This document shows positions 35,752-49,600 of a DNA stretch of 64,000 nt, piece after piece (positions within the stretch are counted from its first letter, which is position 1; each line of letters begins with the position of its first letter). Source of the stretch: Seison nebaliae (Eukaryota; Rotifera; Pararotatoria; Seisonacea; Seisonidae); the NCBI GenBank assembly GCA_023231475.1, contig JALJEE010001382.1, forward strand, positions 1 through 64,000, written 5' to 3'. The notes under the pieces are model-generated. The model made no database searches and was not told the DNA's origin. It saw only the letters and a list, made by a program, of their open reading frames with translations. The position numbers were made by a program, and so were the translations under genes.

Positions 35752-38700
35752 ATGATATCTTCGCAGAATAATATATATTCTTCCCAAATCAACGACCCGA
35801 CGAATATTTCATGCGGCAACATTCAATCTGCATGTGGAAATAATGAAATGAATGAGGGTGAGGATCTGTTGAATGAAACAGAGTCCACTCAGTTGTATGT
35901 GAGAATTCCAAATTGGAATAAACAAGATTTTTGTGAGAAATCGTTAGAAAATAGTTTAGCTGATTCTCTTACTTCTCTTCCGGAGTAACTTTGTCTTTTT
36001 TAAGCTCAATGCAATTCACAACTTTCTCCATTATCCATTGGCTCCGGTCACCATATATTCCTCAACGACACAAATCCTGATAACAATGTGTTCGATTCGT
36101 TACATCAATCCATTAATAGTCGCCAAATGCTTAGTGGGAATTCTTCCATAAATTCAAAAAATCCCTTAACCACCACGTCTCTACCGAATCCAATTTTGGA
36201 TAGTTAGTATTCTTTATGACTTTCTTATTAAATCATATCCTATTGGAAAGCAGATGACGGCTTTGAAACGACAAACCAATCTAACATCTATCCTAATTCC
36301 GTCGTTATACATTCGAATAAAAACGACGACGAAATTACTGAGGAGAATCATGAAAATGTTTTCCACCAAAATCAAAGTATCAATTATGAAAAGAAAATAT
36401 TTCGACCCGAATGTCATTCAACTGAATATCGCTCTCAAGCAGCATTCACTTTCAATGAAAACGACCGACAGCGTCATGTTATGAAATCAGCGAAAGGCAA
36501 TCAAATGGTAAAGAAACTGGAGTTGAATTTAAGGCAAGAATTTGACAAAATCAACGAATCATATTTGAGACATCGAAGGAAAGCAAATAATTATTTAGCT
36601 CCATTACGTCTTATTACGTCATCGGCTCCAAATGAACAAACGAAGCGGATAGTAGAGCCAATTTCTGCACCAGTTGTAGGAAATTATTTGCGCCATTGTT
36701 CAAGTGATTATTTCTCATTTTCACCACGTCCAGGCAATCACCATCCAGGTTTGTACAATCTCTTCAATATGTCTCGATTTCAACATTGTTGAATCAACAA
36801 TTCATTTGTTGGGCGATTAGTCTATGATTTTATTATATGTGATTAACATGGCTATGGGCATCATTAATTCTTGGAAGATGAGAGGAATATTAAAATAAAT
36901 TAAGGAAATTATGAAGATCACTTCTTCGTTCAGGGAATTGGACATCGACGTTGTTTCCATCTGGAAGAAAATGTGGGGATAAGAAAAAAGAAATAGAATA
37001 AAAACGAAGAAAAATTTTTAGGGAAATAAGGAAAAGACAACAGACTGGAATATGTGGGCGAGCTACCTCGACACAAAATTTTTCTTCGGTTTTAGTCGTT
37101 ATTTCTGTCTATTTAAGATTATGTATATTCTTCGAATACTTAAAGTTTGCTTATAACATGTACAATGTGTACAACATGAATGATGACTGTCCATGTGTGG
37201 GTGAGCGAGTATTTGTATATCTATGTGCGCAGAACTTTTTAATCTCCAGTTCAACTAGAAGTTCCCTATAATTGAAAGTGATAATGTTTCAAATTTGCTG
37301 CTTCCCATAGACCAAATTTATTTTACTACTCCTCGTTTTCTCCCCCTAAAAAAAAAGAGTCTTAATGCATTCACTATGTTGAAACGTCTGTTGGAAATTT
37401 ATCATTGAAACTTTATTAGTCCGAGTGATATTAGAATCATCTCCATTGGAAATATATTCGAGGTTCGGATCCATAATTAGTATCAAATTTCGATTAAAAG
37501 CGTTTTCTTATCATAATCTTCGTTTAAAATTTTGTTGGCGAGATATATTTATTGAAGGAATTGCTCATATGGACCTAATGGAAAATCTTTTCGGAATAAC
37601 ATTCTCCTTTTTTATGTTCATGCAAATTTTTCCTCTGGAAATCAACATGTACACATAGACCTTTTTTCTTAAATTAATAGTAATACCCATATATTCCATT
37701 ACGAATTAGATCAATGGGAACATTTGGTGGATCCTTCTTACGAGGTATTATACCTTGATTTTCTCCTCGATTCAATAACTTCCACTTTCTTATTTTGAAT
37801 CATAAATACATTGAAAGGAAGTTCTATTGGGTCATACAAACATCGAGGCCTATTTGGGAGGTAGGCAGTTTTCTTGTTTATTCTATAGGTAGATCATTAT
37901 TTATCCAAAAGGAAAATAAGAATGAAGGAAATATTATCAGTGGGTCGATTTCTTTCGTTGATCATCATGGAATATATCAATCGGCTCTTGTGTGCATCAT
38001 GTTCCCCCAAATGAAGTTTACCCATCTACTTATAATTACATGATTCATTTATTTCTTTATTCTTTCATCTCCCTCCTCCATTCGTCTTCTTTCTTCACAA
38101 ATACCTTCCCTCAAAGTCTTCCCAAATGTCATGTGCTTATTTCAAAGTCAATGATTACATTAGTCCAATGTAAGTTCGAACTGTTAGCAAGAGCTAGATT
38201 ATTTAGTTCATTCTCTCATTTCATTTCGTTTCTCATCATCGTCGACAGATATAAAATTAACAAATGGTTATGTTATATTTCTTAAGATTCGAATAAACAT
38301 ATACATGAACTTCCAAGAAGTTCCATAATTCAATTTGTTATAAACCATCAGTTAGGGTTATTCACTAGCCGCTCAATTTCACTATGCACTTTTACTCTTA
38401 ATCAATTTTCCATATTTGCTACTTTTTCCCAATCAGAACGAATAGACAAATAAACTTATAAGTATATTCTTTAGTGTGAATAATTCCATAAACATAATTA
38501 TTTCCAGTAATATATATCACATTCGGTTCCCAAATTCCTTTTGTTGTTTTGACTCAATTTGTTGGTGATACTTGCTGTGTAACTAACATAATTTCAATTC
38601 GGTGATATTTCAACAATTTTAGTATATTTTTGAAGTTTATTTTCGATTTAGAATTAGTTCGTTAAATTTGTTAATCTGAACTTGTTTTCTAAAGAATAAA

Positions 38701-41700
38701 GGAGAATTAAGAAATAGACATTACGAATATTCTGTGTCATTAGAAATTATCAATTTGATTATACTTTGAGATTTAGATAATGTGTAATGACATGATTTTC
38801 CATGACTCGATGGTTTAGGTCACTTGCAAACAATTTACGTCATATCATGTCAACTGTTACGTTTCTTTTGATCATGTCACGAAACGGGATAACGTTTAAA
38901 ATCGAATATAAATCGAGTTCCTTTTTCCATAATGACGTTCGTTATTTGAAGACTGTTCAATACTTATGTTACACCTACGGAAACTGCGGGGGTAGTTCCC
39001 CTATATACAATGAAGTGTATCAAGGGAAGTGAAAATGTCGAAGAAATTGATGGAGGATGATTAATGTTGTTTGAAATCATTTCCGTTTTAATTATACAAA
39101 TTTTTCGACATACTTTTAGAAAAATATTTATTAACTCTCATCAGATTCTCATTCTCCTCGACCCATCACTTTATTTTTCTGGCCATTGATGAAAGAAGAA
39201 CTAGTCGCTTTATCATTTAGTAGGAGAGTTCAGTTTGATGATATGATCAGGTTAATAAGTATTTTACTGAGGATTCATAATGTCAACAAAAAACTTATCG
39301 CAACTATCAAATGATAAGTGAGTAACATATCCACCGATTCCACGTCAGCAATATTTTACAAACAAAGGTGACGGTCAGTAGAATTCGCTTCTCCTTAAAT
39401 ATAGGTCGATGAAATGGACACTCTCTTTGAAGGTACCTCAGTAGATGCGTCATCACATAATCAGAGTGATGGAAGTATAATTATTTGAAAAACAGTAGAA
39501 ATAGTTGACGTCGATTATGAATTGGCGATGGACAAAAAACTTTAAGAAAGACAAATGATAGTAAATAAAAGGAAAGGTTATAAAAAGAAAAAAGTCCTCA
39601 ACATAATGAGGACACCCACGCAGGTAAAAATGATTGTTATCGACTCATTTGTTATCAATGATTTCGAACCTAAATTTGGAAGTTTACGAAAATTATATTT
39701 GGAGGAATTTGTTCTTTCTTTTGACATCTTCTTCTTTTTCTTAAATAAAAAAAAGACTGAAATTATGATTATTTTTCTGAAAATTAATGATCCCATCCCA
39801 TCTTTTTCCTTGTTATTCTCATTCTTATTCTTATTCTTATTATTGTTGTTAATCATCTTGAAATTAATTTAATGCTTTTCTATTAACAGACGAAGTTGAC
39901 AGGAGTAAACTAACGAATCTTAATACAAACTTTGTAGAACAAAGTCGACTTACACAATCGCCAATGTCGTGCAAGATTGCTACATCACCGTCCTTTGTGA
40001 CATCTCACCGTCGAATGGTCATACCGAATATAAACGATGATCAAGTAACAAACAATCAGTTTATACAATTTTCATCGAAACCGGAATCCTTTTCCAGTTT
40101 GAGAATGAATAATAATAACAATAATGACTCGAATAAAACTTCCACAAATTCATCGCCATCATCCGAAGAGGTGTACATCTGTAAAATATGTTCGGGTCGT
40201 TTTAATTCAAAAGGTTCCTTATCTAAACATCAGAGTAGCCACAGTGATAATCGGAAATTTCAATGTGAACAGTGTAAGAAATGTTTCAAACGACAAGATC
40301 ATTTGTTAGTAATTTCTAATTTTCCGAGCGTTTTATTTATTACGTCAAAGTCGTTCTTCGTTCTAGTCTTTATACTGTTTATAGTATTATAATATGTGTA
40401 GGCGAATAATTTCTTTATTGTTGTGAGAAACTCTTGCGTAGGATGTAAATACAAGGTATAGGTTAAATGAATAACGAGTTGTAGGCGAATGTTTCCTATG
40501 GGAAAAAATGAGAAAAGTTTACAGGAATAAAAAATGAATAATGATTTAGACATTCAATAAACGTTAATTATTGAGAGTCAGACTGTTCCCTAAAAAGGAA
40601 ACATAATTATAATTCGTCTATATCGATAATTAATTATTCATTTTTTTGCTTCTTCGAATAGGACTGGTCACAGGAATGTCCATAAACAAACGAAGCCACA
40701 TGGATGTATCTATAATGATTGTTCGAAGAGTTATAGTGACGCCAGGAGCCTCCTTCGACACATATTTAAGAACCATCAAGATAAACTGAAGAAGTCAGTG
40801 ATGGAGGAGGAATTGAAGAGAAACGATTGTTCTATAAACGGTCAAATTTATTTCAGTTGTTCAACCGAGAATGCAATTAAACTGATAACAACTACGGCAA
40901 TTGAATTCATGATCAAATTAAAAGAAGAGAATAATTTGATGGTTTTATTGATGCAACTGAATTCGAACGATCCGTCGAAATGTTTAGGAAGTATCGTAGA
41001 ATTATTAATGAAAATGTTCGACTTTGCTTTAAGTGAAAAGGATCTAATTGAATTGAAGAATGATGCTTTATTGAACAATATCATCTATCAGTATTATCAT
41101 GCTAATACAAATCAATTACGTTATGATATTAGACGACATCTATTGAAGAGTTTGGAATATGATGAAAAGAATGAAGATATCTCATTGATTCTATATGGGA
41201 ATATTAATCATAAAGAAATCGAAAATTTTTGGATATACAAAAAATATTGTAGCGGTATTCTATTGAAGTTGATTGATGAGTTTATACCTGAAAAGGGTAA
41301 ATACATCAAATTTCAGGAACATAAATCGGTGAAATGTGATACTTGTGGTCTCCGATTCAAGAATAATTCCGCATTGAACGGACATAAAAGAGTTCATTCA
41401 TTAACTAAACGAAGGAACGCCAACATTCCTGCGCTTAACATAAAGAATGATTCGGATGAGAAACCATTCATATTAACTCCCATTCTTCCCAAATTCCCAA
41501 AGAAGGAAGTGATAAATCCAGTATTCACCAAACCGAATGTTAGTCCGAAATATCTGAATGATGAAGAAATGCTCTCCCGGATTGTTGCTCTATTGGGTGA
41601 ACAAGCGATAAATTCACAAACTATCGGTAATAATCCTCAATTGAGCAATATATTATGTCATCAAATGATGAAAGAATCAAAAACGAATAGTTTCGTCAAC

Positions 41701-43227
41701 GACACTTACGTCGCTTCCAATTCCCGATTTCCGATACATAATGAAATATTTTTATTCAATCAACAAACCGAGAGTCGTCAAATGAGTAAAGAAATTAAGA
41801 TTGAAAATGATATTCAAGTGAATCCAGTTCAGAATGAAAATGGAATGTTTACGAATTTCTTATTAACTAACGGAGATGGAAAATTACAGCAATTACAGCA
41901 ACAACCACAAAAACAACAACAGCAGCACCATAATCAGCAAAACAATAGTATGCAAATTAAAGAAGAAGATCGATATAATGTAAATTTCCCAGAGGAATTA
42001 GTGAAATTGCAGTATGAAACAAACCGAGAAGTTGTGGGAGATGTATCTCAGAAATTAAAAGAAGAAGAATTCTCATTTGAACGTTCAACTAATAAACGTT
42101 CTATGGTTAATACAAACGATGAGACGACGACGAAACGGATTAAAATGGAAAATTCAACTGGACAGGAAACTATTTTGACTACGGAAGCGAATGAGAATGA
42201 ACAAATAAAATGTATTATGAATAGTATGCCTCCCAGTGTCCTAAATAGTTTGTTGTCTTTAGCGGAACTAGTTCAGACTTTGTTAAAACCGAAAACTCCA
42301 GTAGAAAAGAAACAGAAATTTGCCGAATTTATCGCAACTCGTCCGACATTGGCCAATCGATATACATCTCAATTACGATCTCCATTTCTCAAATCTAACA
42401 CGAAGGTTGGCACTAACAATAATGTTTTCACATTCTCCAAACAAGATACGACCCAATATCAGTCGGTGCGACAATATTATACACCAGCACCGATGATTAA
42501 TCCGATGATTCACCAAGTGCGAAACATTTTAGAGAATGGTGGAAAGTTGAATAATTTCACTTCAAGTACTTTGAACAAATCACCCATTTATACTGATACT
42601 ATTCCTCATATCAATATTGGTGAAAATTGTCAAGCAACTATTCCATCATTTGAGGAACATGCTCAACTAGATATTGATCGTCAGGATGATTTGCTTTATT
42701 CATATGAAACATTATCGGCCAATCCAAGATCGTTAGGTTGTTTCGATTCCTACATCGAACTAGCAACAAAAGCAGGATTTAGTAAACACATACCAGTAGA
42801 TTCGGATTCAACTAGTTCAACCGAACAATCTAGTTTGGATAATATCGATATCAATAATCGGGAATCATTAAGATATTGCTACGTTGAAGAACAAGTTCTA
42901 CACATCTTACATGTCTACAACTATAACATCTCACGAGCATTATCAACGTTAATCAATGGAAAGATCGATCTACCTTCCAATAGCATTCTCAGAAGTTACA
43001 ATTATGCACATACCACTTATTGGAGTGAAGAGGAACACTTAAAGTTCCAAGAAGCATTCTTGAATTATCATAAGAAATTCGACCAAATTGCTGAATTTGT
43101 CGGAACAAAGGATATCTGTCAGTGCATCGAATATTATTATCAAGTCAAATATCACATCCAATATGGGAAAGATACCATAAACATTCCATTCACCAGCAAT
43201 CTGCATTTGGCGGTTAATGTTGAATAG
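35752..43227 (+). CDS. C2H2 zinc-finger ELM2-SANT corepressor, TRERF1/ZNF541/MIDEAS type, 5 exons
   Basis: Exons 35752-35932, 36005-36202, 36254-36748, 39890-40304 and 40662-43227 sum to 3855 nt, giving 1284 residues. Order: a Ser/Asn-rich N-terminus, then two adjacent C2H2 fingers (YICKICSGRF...H and FQCEQCKKCF...H). The second is split by intron 4. A third finger, HGCIYNDCSKSY...H, follows, and a fourth (VKCDTCGLRFKNNSALNGH) comes after a helical spacer. After a Gln-rich linker come an ELM2 segment (INIGENCQATIP) and a SANT domain (TYWSEEEHLKFQEAF...QCIEYYYQVK). This layout matches scaffolds of the mitotic deacetylase complex, which bind HDAC1/2 through ELM2-SANT. Intron 3 is 3141 nt and intron 4 is 357 nt, both far above the local norm. 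The start ATG is the first in the open frame; an upstream exon is possible. Confidence 0.88.
36749..39889 (+). other. 3.1-kb intron of the ELM2-SANT gene
   Basis: The donor (CCAG/GTTTGT) and acceptor (TTAACAG) join in phase (G plus AC) and keep the 1284-residue frame. The intron holds several short frames of about 60-105 codons, but none has domain features or a supported start. I see no nested gene, repeat family or RNA I can name. Confidence 0.6.
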
Positions 43228-45920
43228 ACTAATTTCACTTTTCGATTTCCTACTCATCTCATCCATTTAACCTTATTGACACAATACATTTCATCATTTC
43301 TTAATTATATCAGATGTACATTGTTCCATCTAATATACCTGTGATTTTATATAATCTAATTTATTCTCGACACAACATTCATTTACGAACAGAAACTTGC
43401 TTCTCATTCCGTTGCATACGTCCATGTTAAAAGATTTACATTTCCAAATATACTATCCTGGTTCAAATAATAATTTTAATGGTATTCATATAACAATCGA
43501 GATTCGAGTCCTAACATTCTGTTCTTATTATTATGATTATCAATTTTCCATCGTATTCTTATTAGGGTGGTAATTAACCTGTTTATCTTAATCTTAACCC
43601 ATTTTTAATAAAATATCTAACTTTTAACATTCAATTAATGATACCATTATTTGTCTCTATTTCTCACCCTAGCGATAAGAAATTCTAATGTGGGACATCA
43701 ATCAAAATATTAAATCCCAGGTAAAAAACATAATGGAAAGTACAACAGGTAACACTACTCCAAGTAGCAAAATGAGTATTCTAATAATATGATATAAAAC
43801 GAATAATGAAAACGTATACTGAACAATTTAGTAATCATACAAGGTCGTTGTGATCGAACATATTTCTGACATTAGAGAGATGAGGCAAAGAGTAGTACAT
43901 TGAATGGAAAGAATTGAGCAAAATATTTAAATTGAACAGAAGTCGATGAGAATTTCAAATATAGCACAGGATCGATCTTTCTGATTCAAACATTTCTTTA
44001 ACTCTTAAATACTTACCATCCCTTGAAACGAGAGGTTAGACGAGATTCCATCTTAAATTCTTAATATCCTCTTTGTGAATATGATCGGAAAAAAATCAAA
44101 TCAGTAAGAGACTTTATTACAACGACGGAAACAACCTAGGAAGAATTTATCCATCGTTAGAAAGCAACTGGAGGAAATTAGAAACATTGAATCAAATCTG
44201 AGCGGATTTGTCAATAAGTAGAAGAAATAGAACAAATTAACTAGATACCCTGTAAGCATTTGAACGTATTGAGAACGTTTTTTTGATGTATATAAACGTT
44301 AAAAATTAGATTAAGAATTTAATAAGATTAAGGAAGAAGAAAAAATGCGACAGAAAAACGATCGAACTTTATCAGGAAAATTGGAAGATAGTTTCCTAGA
44401 ATCAAAGTGGGCATAAAGGAAACGGTTAGAAAAGAGACAAATTGATCGACAGATTGGATATTCGACCACCTGTCGTAGTGAACATTCGTTCGGTAAACAG
44501 TGACGTTATCCGACTGATTAATAGCTGTTTATTAATTAACCAGTGTTGATGTGCTAAACGTGAAATAAACCGAGAGAAAAACGAAAGAGCCACGATCCAG
44601 TGATTGACCCTAGATGGGTCATTAATTTAAGAAACCTAGAATTCTAGCTAATAGCTCGAAACTGAACCTTGAACATAACTTTTTTACAAACCACACTATT
44701 AAGTAATAAAAACTCAACGAGATCGAGAGAATTGGAAGCACAACGATGGAGTCGAACGTCCTTGACGCGTCTGGAACGGAAATATGAAGAGACGGTTCAT
44801 TGTTCTACGATAATAGATCAATGATCTCATTAATACTGAAATAATATTATTTCAGTATTATCTTATTTATTTTATAAATAGTAGTATACAAATGTAAATT
44901 AAGTTCAAAAGAAAGGGAAACTTTAAAGCTATGTCTCTATCGCATCATCATTTAAAATTATACGAAAAAGACGATTAGACATATTTAAGATATTACAAGT
45001 ATTAGTTATCTATAAATTTTCAGGTAAGATAAATATCGCGTTATGAAGAATAACGAGTTTAGGATAAAAGCACCATCATACAAAATTATTTTAAACAAAT
45101 TTATATTACGTAATTTCTTATTCTTAACACCAACAATGTTTTCGGATATGTTAAGTTAGGTTATTAATTCTTATATTTCACAGCATATGGATATTTTATC
45201 TTTTTACCTGTTGTTCTTTTGTCTAACGCTATTGTTGTTTATTAAAGTATATCTTGTGCTTCCTGCATTTCAATCACAACTAAAAATTGACGGAGAAGTT
45301 AATGGAAATTGTACAACCATATTTTACTAACTCATTGACATCACGTTCATCTTTCAGACAATATTTAGTAGTTGATAAGTTTTATTTAACGTTTCTTTTC
45401 TAAGTCAAAACAGAAGTTAATTTAAAAAGAAGTTGTACAGTTTAATAGGTGTTTATGTAAACTATTAAATATCCATGTTAAATGCGTTTTTATAATGTGA
45501 AAATAGTGAAATAAATCATATTATTCATATAGGAGGTCAACTATGATTATATGTAATCATCAACTAATATAAGAGATCAGCTATCTGTATGTAATACATA
45601 CTATGTATACATCATAATACATAATAATATGTATATAAATAATAAAAAAGAAAACGAATCAGATTTATTAACAGACGACTGAAACAGTAGAAAGTGATAT
45701 ATAAAAGAAAGAACTTTCATTTTCATATAAAACAATTGCCCCATAGAACCGTAATTTACGTTAGAAGAAAGAGAAGAAAGAAAATGCACTTTTTCGAAAG
45801 TTCCGATATTCAGACCACGGCAAATCAAGTAATGTTCCTTAATATGTGAAACCCGATATAAACGTTGAAAAGCAATTTTTTCTTCTGTGAAAATTTGTAT
45901 ATATTTCACTTATCCAAAAT
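43228..45920. other. Intergenic stretch without a supported gene
   Basis: AT-rich sequence with short chance frames only. A small palindrome, AATACTGAAATAATATTATTTCAGTATT, lies near 44838-44865. No promoter or RNA feature could be assigned. Confidence 0.4.
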
Positions 45921-46637
45921 ATGAAAATTGCTCAGTGGCTTCTCGTAGTGATGTCGATACAGAATTGTTATGAAGCGAATGACGAAAACATTTATCGATA
46001 TACGATTGATACATTAAACCATGGTCTAGTTCGGTTGAAATTATTTCGAAATAAAGTTACATTTGTGTATCTAATGTTTAGTGACTGATCTTCATTTCAT
46101 AGGTTCTGTTGTTAATGAACACTGCGAGTGAATGTGGTTACACAAATAATCATATGTCATCTTTAGTTCAATTAACAGAGAAGTATCCTCCATCTCTATT
46201 CCGGGTCGTATTATTTCCATCGAATCAATTCGGTGAACAGGAACCACAAGTTTCAAATTGATCCTCTTATTTATTAGAATGATCAATCTCGTTGAATTGG
46301 AGTAGACAGATGAAGAGATTCAATTTTGGCTTAAGGACTATTACGACATCAATCATTCCGTGATTGTAGTAAGGAAGGGTGATGTTATCGGTAAAGATAT
46401 TAATCCGTTATGGAAAGAAATAAGAAGTCTCATTTTCCCACATCTTCCTTATCATCCATTAATAAATAAACTTCCATCTCTTTCACAGTGAAACCGACGT
46501 GGAACTTTTGGAAATACATCGTTAACAGTACAGGCTATGTCGTTCATTCGGTACCACCGACAACTTCTCTTGAATCAATAACTCACTTGATTGACGAAGA
46601 AATCGAAGGAATTTCCAACCGAGAAAAAGATTTATGA
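45921..46637 (+). CDS. Secreted/ER glutathione peroxidase, GPX7/8-like, 4 exons
   Basis: Exons 45921-46055, 46103-46249, 46306-46426 and 46489-46637 sum to 552 nt, giving 183 residues (human GPX7 is 187). It has a signal peptide (MKIAQWLLVVMSIQNCY) and the active-site block LLMNTASECGYTNN, with Cys (TGT) rather than selenocysteine. It also has FPSNQFGEQEP, carrying the catalytic Gln, and PTWNFWKYIV, carrying the catalytic Trp and Asn. The tail ends REKDL, close to the ER-retention REDL/KEDL ends of GPX7 and GPX8. These enzymes reduce peroxide in the ER and help oxidative folding. The usual FPCNQFG cysteine is Ser here. Introns are 47, 56 and 62 nt; every exon is short, so no long open frame marks the gene. 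Confidence 0.9.
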
Positions 46638-49600
46638 TAAAATTAATGAAAATAGAAATAGCTGATAACTTGATAGATGTAATAATTATATTATTATAAT
46701 TATTATTATTTTTATTTTATTTTTATTTTTATTATTGTTGTTGTTGATCGATTTTAATTCAAGTCGTTCTTATAAGTAATCGTTTCCGTTTCATACATTC
46801 TTACACATCTCCCTAAATGTAAATGTGTTACGTAATTGATATATTCCTCTAGAATATTCCTTTTTTTAACGTTCTCCCAATTTATGTGTGATAAAGTAAA
46901 ATAAATATCCATTCTCATATTAATACTTCAAGAATAATTTTCTTACGAAGCGTTCCCTAATGAAACGGACGAACTAAAAGAGACGAATGAACAGCGAATA
47001 TCCATTAAATAATCGCAACGATAAAATCTTTCTCACTCATTGGAAAAGGAAGAGTGTTATCGAACCAAATAGTGGCACCCATGGCCAAAAATAGAGAGAA
47101 GTACTTTTGTTAGAGAAAGACACGGGAGAAGATATAGTCTAATCAAACAACAGAAGTGTTTGAAATCGATGAAGGATATGCCGGAAGTTTGTTTGAGAAG
47201 AACGCTGTTATTTAAACTAAAAGATGGACTCAATAAACGATGGACAATGCTGCTGGCTATCCGATATTGCCTCCATTTTATATATGGAATGTTTCCTTCT
47301 ATTATGTTTCGTCTCTGGAAAATCTAATTCTCAATAATTTTCTTCATTTTATATTCCTTCATGATTACATCGGTTATTACTGTGTGAAATGAAAGTTGTT
47401 GGAACTTCGATGTTTTCTTTATTTATTTTAAATTCACCCATCGTTCCGTCCGTGAATGTTAGAACCATTGGAATTCCTCAACCGATAATCGTTTTACTGA
47501 TAGAAAACAATTCATTTAATTTCTATAATTTTCACTAGAACATTCTTAATAAAAATAATAATCATTCTCATCCTTAATGATAACATTCATACATTTTTTT
47601 CATTAAAAAAGATAATTGAGTAGAAATTGAAAATAAATTATTGAATGGGAAATCAATTAATACATTTCCTTTCTTGATTCAATGACGAGAAAGAAATTAA
47701 GGTAAAATAAGATGAGTTCGAAGTGTTTAGGTGAATGTACAAATGGGAAGAGGTGGACGGTTGCTAAAGAATCGAATTGATTAATGTTAATCTCTCAAAG
47801 GTGAATCTTTCAAATATTCATAACAATGGTAGACGGATATCAGTCTAATGAATCGGACATTTAATTCTAAAGACCCTCAAGGTTTCGCGTACCAATTCTA
47901 TTTACATTTAATATTGAGGCAATATTCAATGAGGAATTCATCAAGTTAATAATTTCTTTCTTCTTTTTGGTGACATAGAAAAAGATTTCTTCCTCTTCTT
48001 CTTCGATCAGTTTAACAAGAAAACTGAGGTAGAACAAAAGTTGTTTAAAGGTGAAAAGTGGAGTGTATCGTGGATTGTTATATATTTATAAGCGCTTATT
48101 CTCCACTCAATCTATCCATTCTCCAAACATTCTTCTTACAGGCCAAATTTCTTTGTCAGGAAAAGCCTCCTCAAAACTGAGTGTAACTGGTAAGAATAAT
48201 CGAAGAAATTATTATAATTTTGTTGTGGAAGTTCCGAATTAAATATATGAGGAAGAATAATCTGTATGTAAACAGAAAGTTTTTAACGAAATGTTTTGGG
48301 CATGTTACTAAGACCGAAACGGTATATATTCAATCACCTGAGTTAGTAGGTTGTCTTCTTCAGGAAGAACAGAATATTTCACTTCTCCTCATACAAGGAA
48401 GAAGAATTATGTTCGTGTTCGCTTCTCAATGAGAATATCAACCGAACTCATACAAATTACTAGTTATCTACTGTTCAATCGACTGATGATGATCATTAGA
48501 ATGAAAAGTATTTCACATAATTGCATCTCCAATGCAGATTGGAACAGAGATTGTTTAGATGATTTTCATTTTCCTATAATTTTGTTACTTCCTTATTCAT
48601 TACTATCATCATCATCCTCATCATTCCCAATAACAATAACAACAGCAATATAATGAACATGATGTCTATCATTGGTTTCATTAAAGTTGTCGTTATTACC
48701 ATCACCATAACCAACAAGAAGAACATTAGAATCGCAATTCAATATTTGACAATTTGAGGCAGACGGAAAAACAATGTTGAGTAAGTTTTAAGTGATCTGT
48801 AACAACAATTAGATGGTGATACATCCTAGTAACCAACCGATAAGACAAGAGAATATAAATTTAACAAATTATTTCTATTTTTTTCTTCCTGACTACAATA
48901 GTTGTAGATAGTTTCATATTGAAAATCGATCGATCAGACTTTATCGATATGTTTGTTGATCTATTAAACAATTCGATTTTGACTTATTTATTCGGAAGAT
49001 AAGTCTTCTTCAAGTCGTTTCCAAATAATTCCTAGATAAACGAGGAAGTCCTAATCAAAAATATCGAGGGACAACTGGAACATTTCCTAACGACTTCCTT
49101 CTTCGCTTTCTCGAACACTCTCGTTTTCCATTCTCATCTTCTTCCAATAATTCATTTCGATAAATCGAATGACAAATGTCGCCAATCGTATTACTGTTGT
49201 GACTAAATTAGAATGAATATAGTAGACGTAGAATGAAGTTAATTCTTTCAACAACACTATATTCTCGACAATGCACTATTATATAATCATTACAATTTAT
49301 AGTTTATGTGAAATATGTCAAGTAATTTCTTTATTCTTCTTCATTATTTTCATTCTCCATTTTTCATTCTTCACCAACTTCACTTCTACCATTCGTTCTA
49401 TTGTCGAGAGAATGTTATTAAAAGATGATAAGGTAGTGAAATTTTTCGGTTTTTACTCAAAGTGAATATCAGTCAATAAAAATCTTTGACGTTCATTTGG
49501 CGAACACTCAACAATCTTATCAAAACATTTCTGACATATATAGTATGAGAGTTTTAGTAGGTATGTATGTATGTTGAGGATATACATCTTCCATTTCTAA

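Noticed and set aside
37455-37480. tRNA B-box-like GGTTCGGATCC
   Set aside because: One base is missing from the consensus, no A box lies at the right distance, and no cloverleaf can be drawn.
45601-45909. 102-codon minus-strand frame just upstream of the peroxidase
   Set aside because: It lies in the likely promoter region of the peroxidase, with low-complexity ends and no recognisable features.
48051-48653. Possible mitochondrial single-strand-binding protein spread over three overlapping frames
   Set aside because: The first frame has a presequence-like start and an OB-like strand, but it begins at GTG, and no GT-AG intron joins the frames in phase. The similarity is too weak to name.
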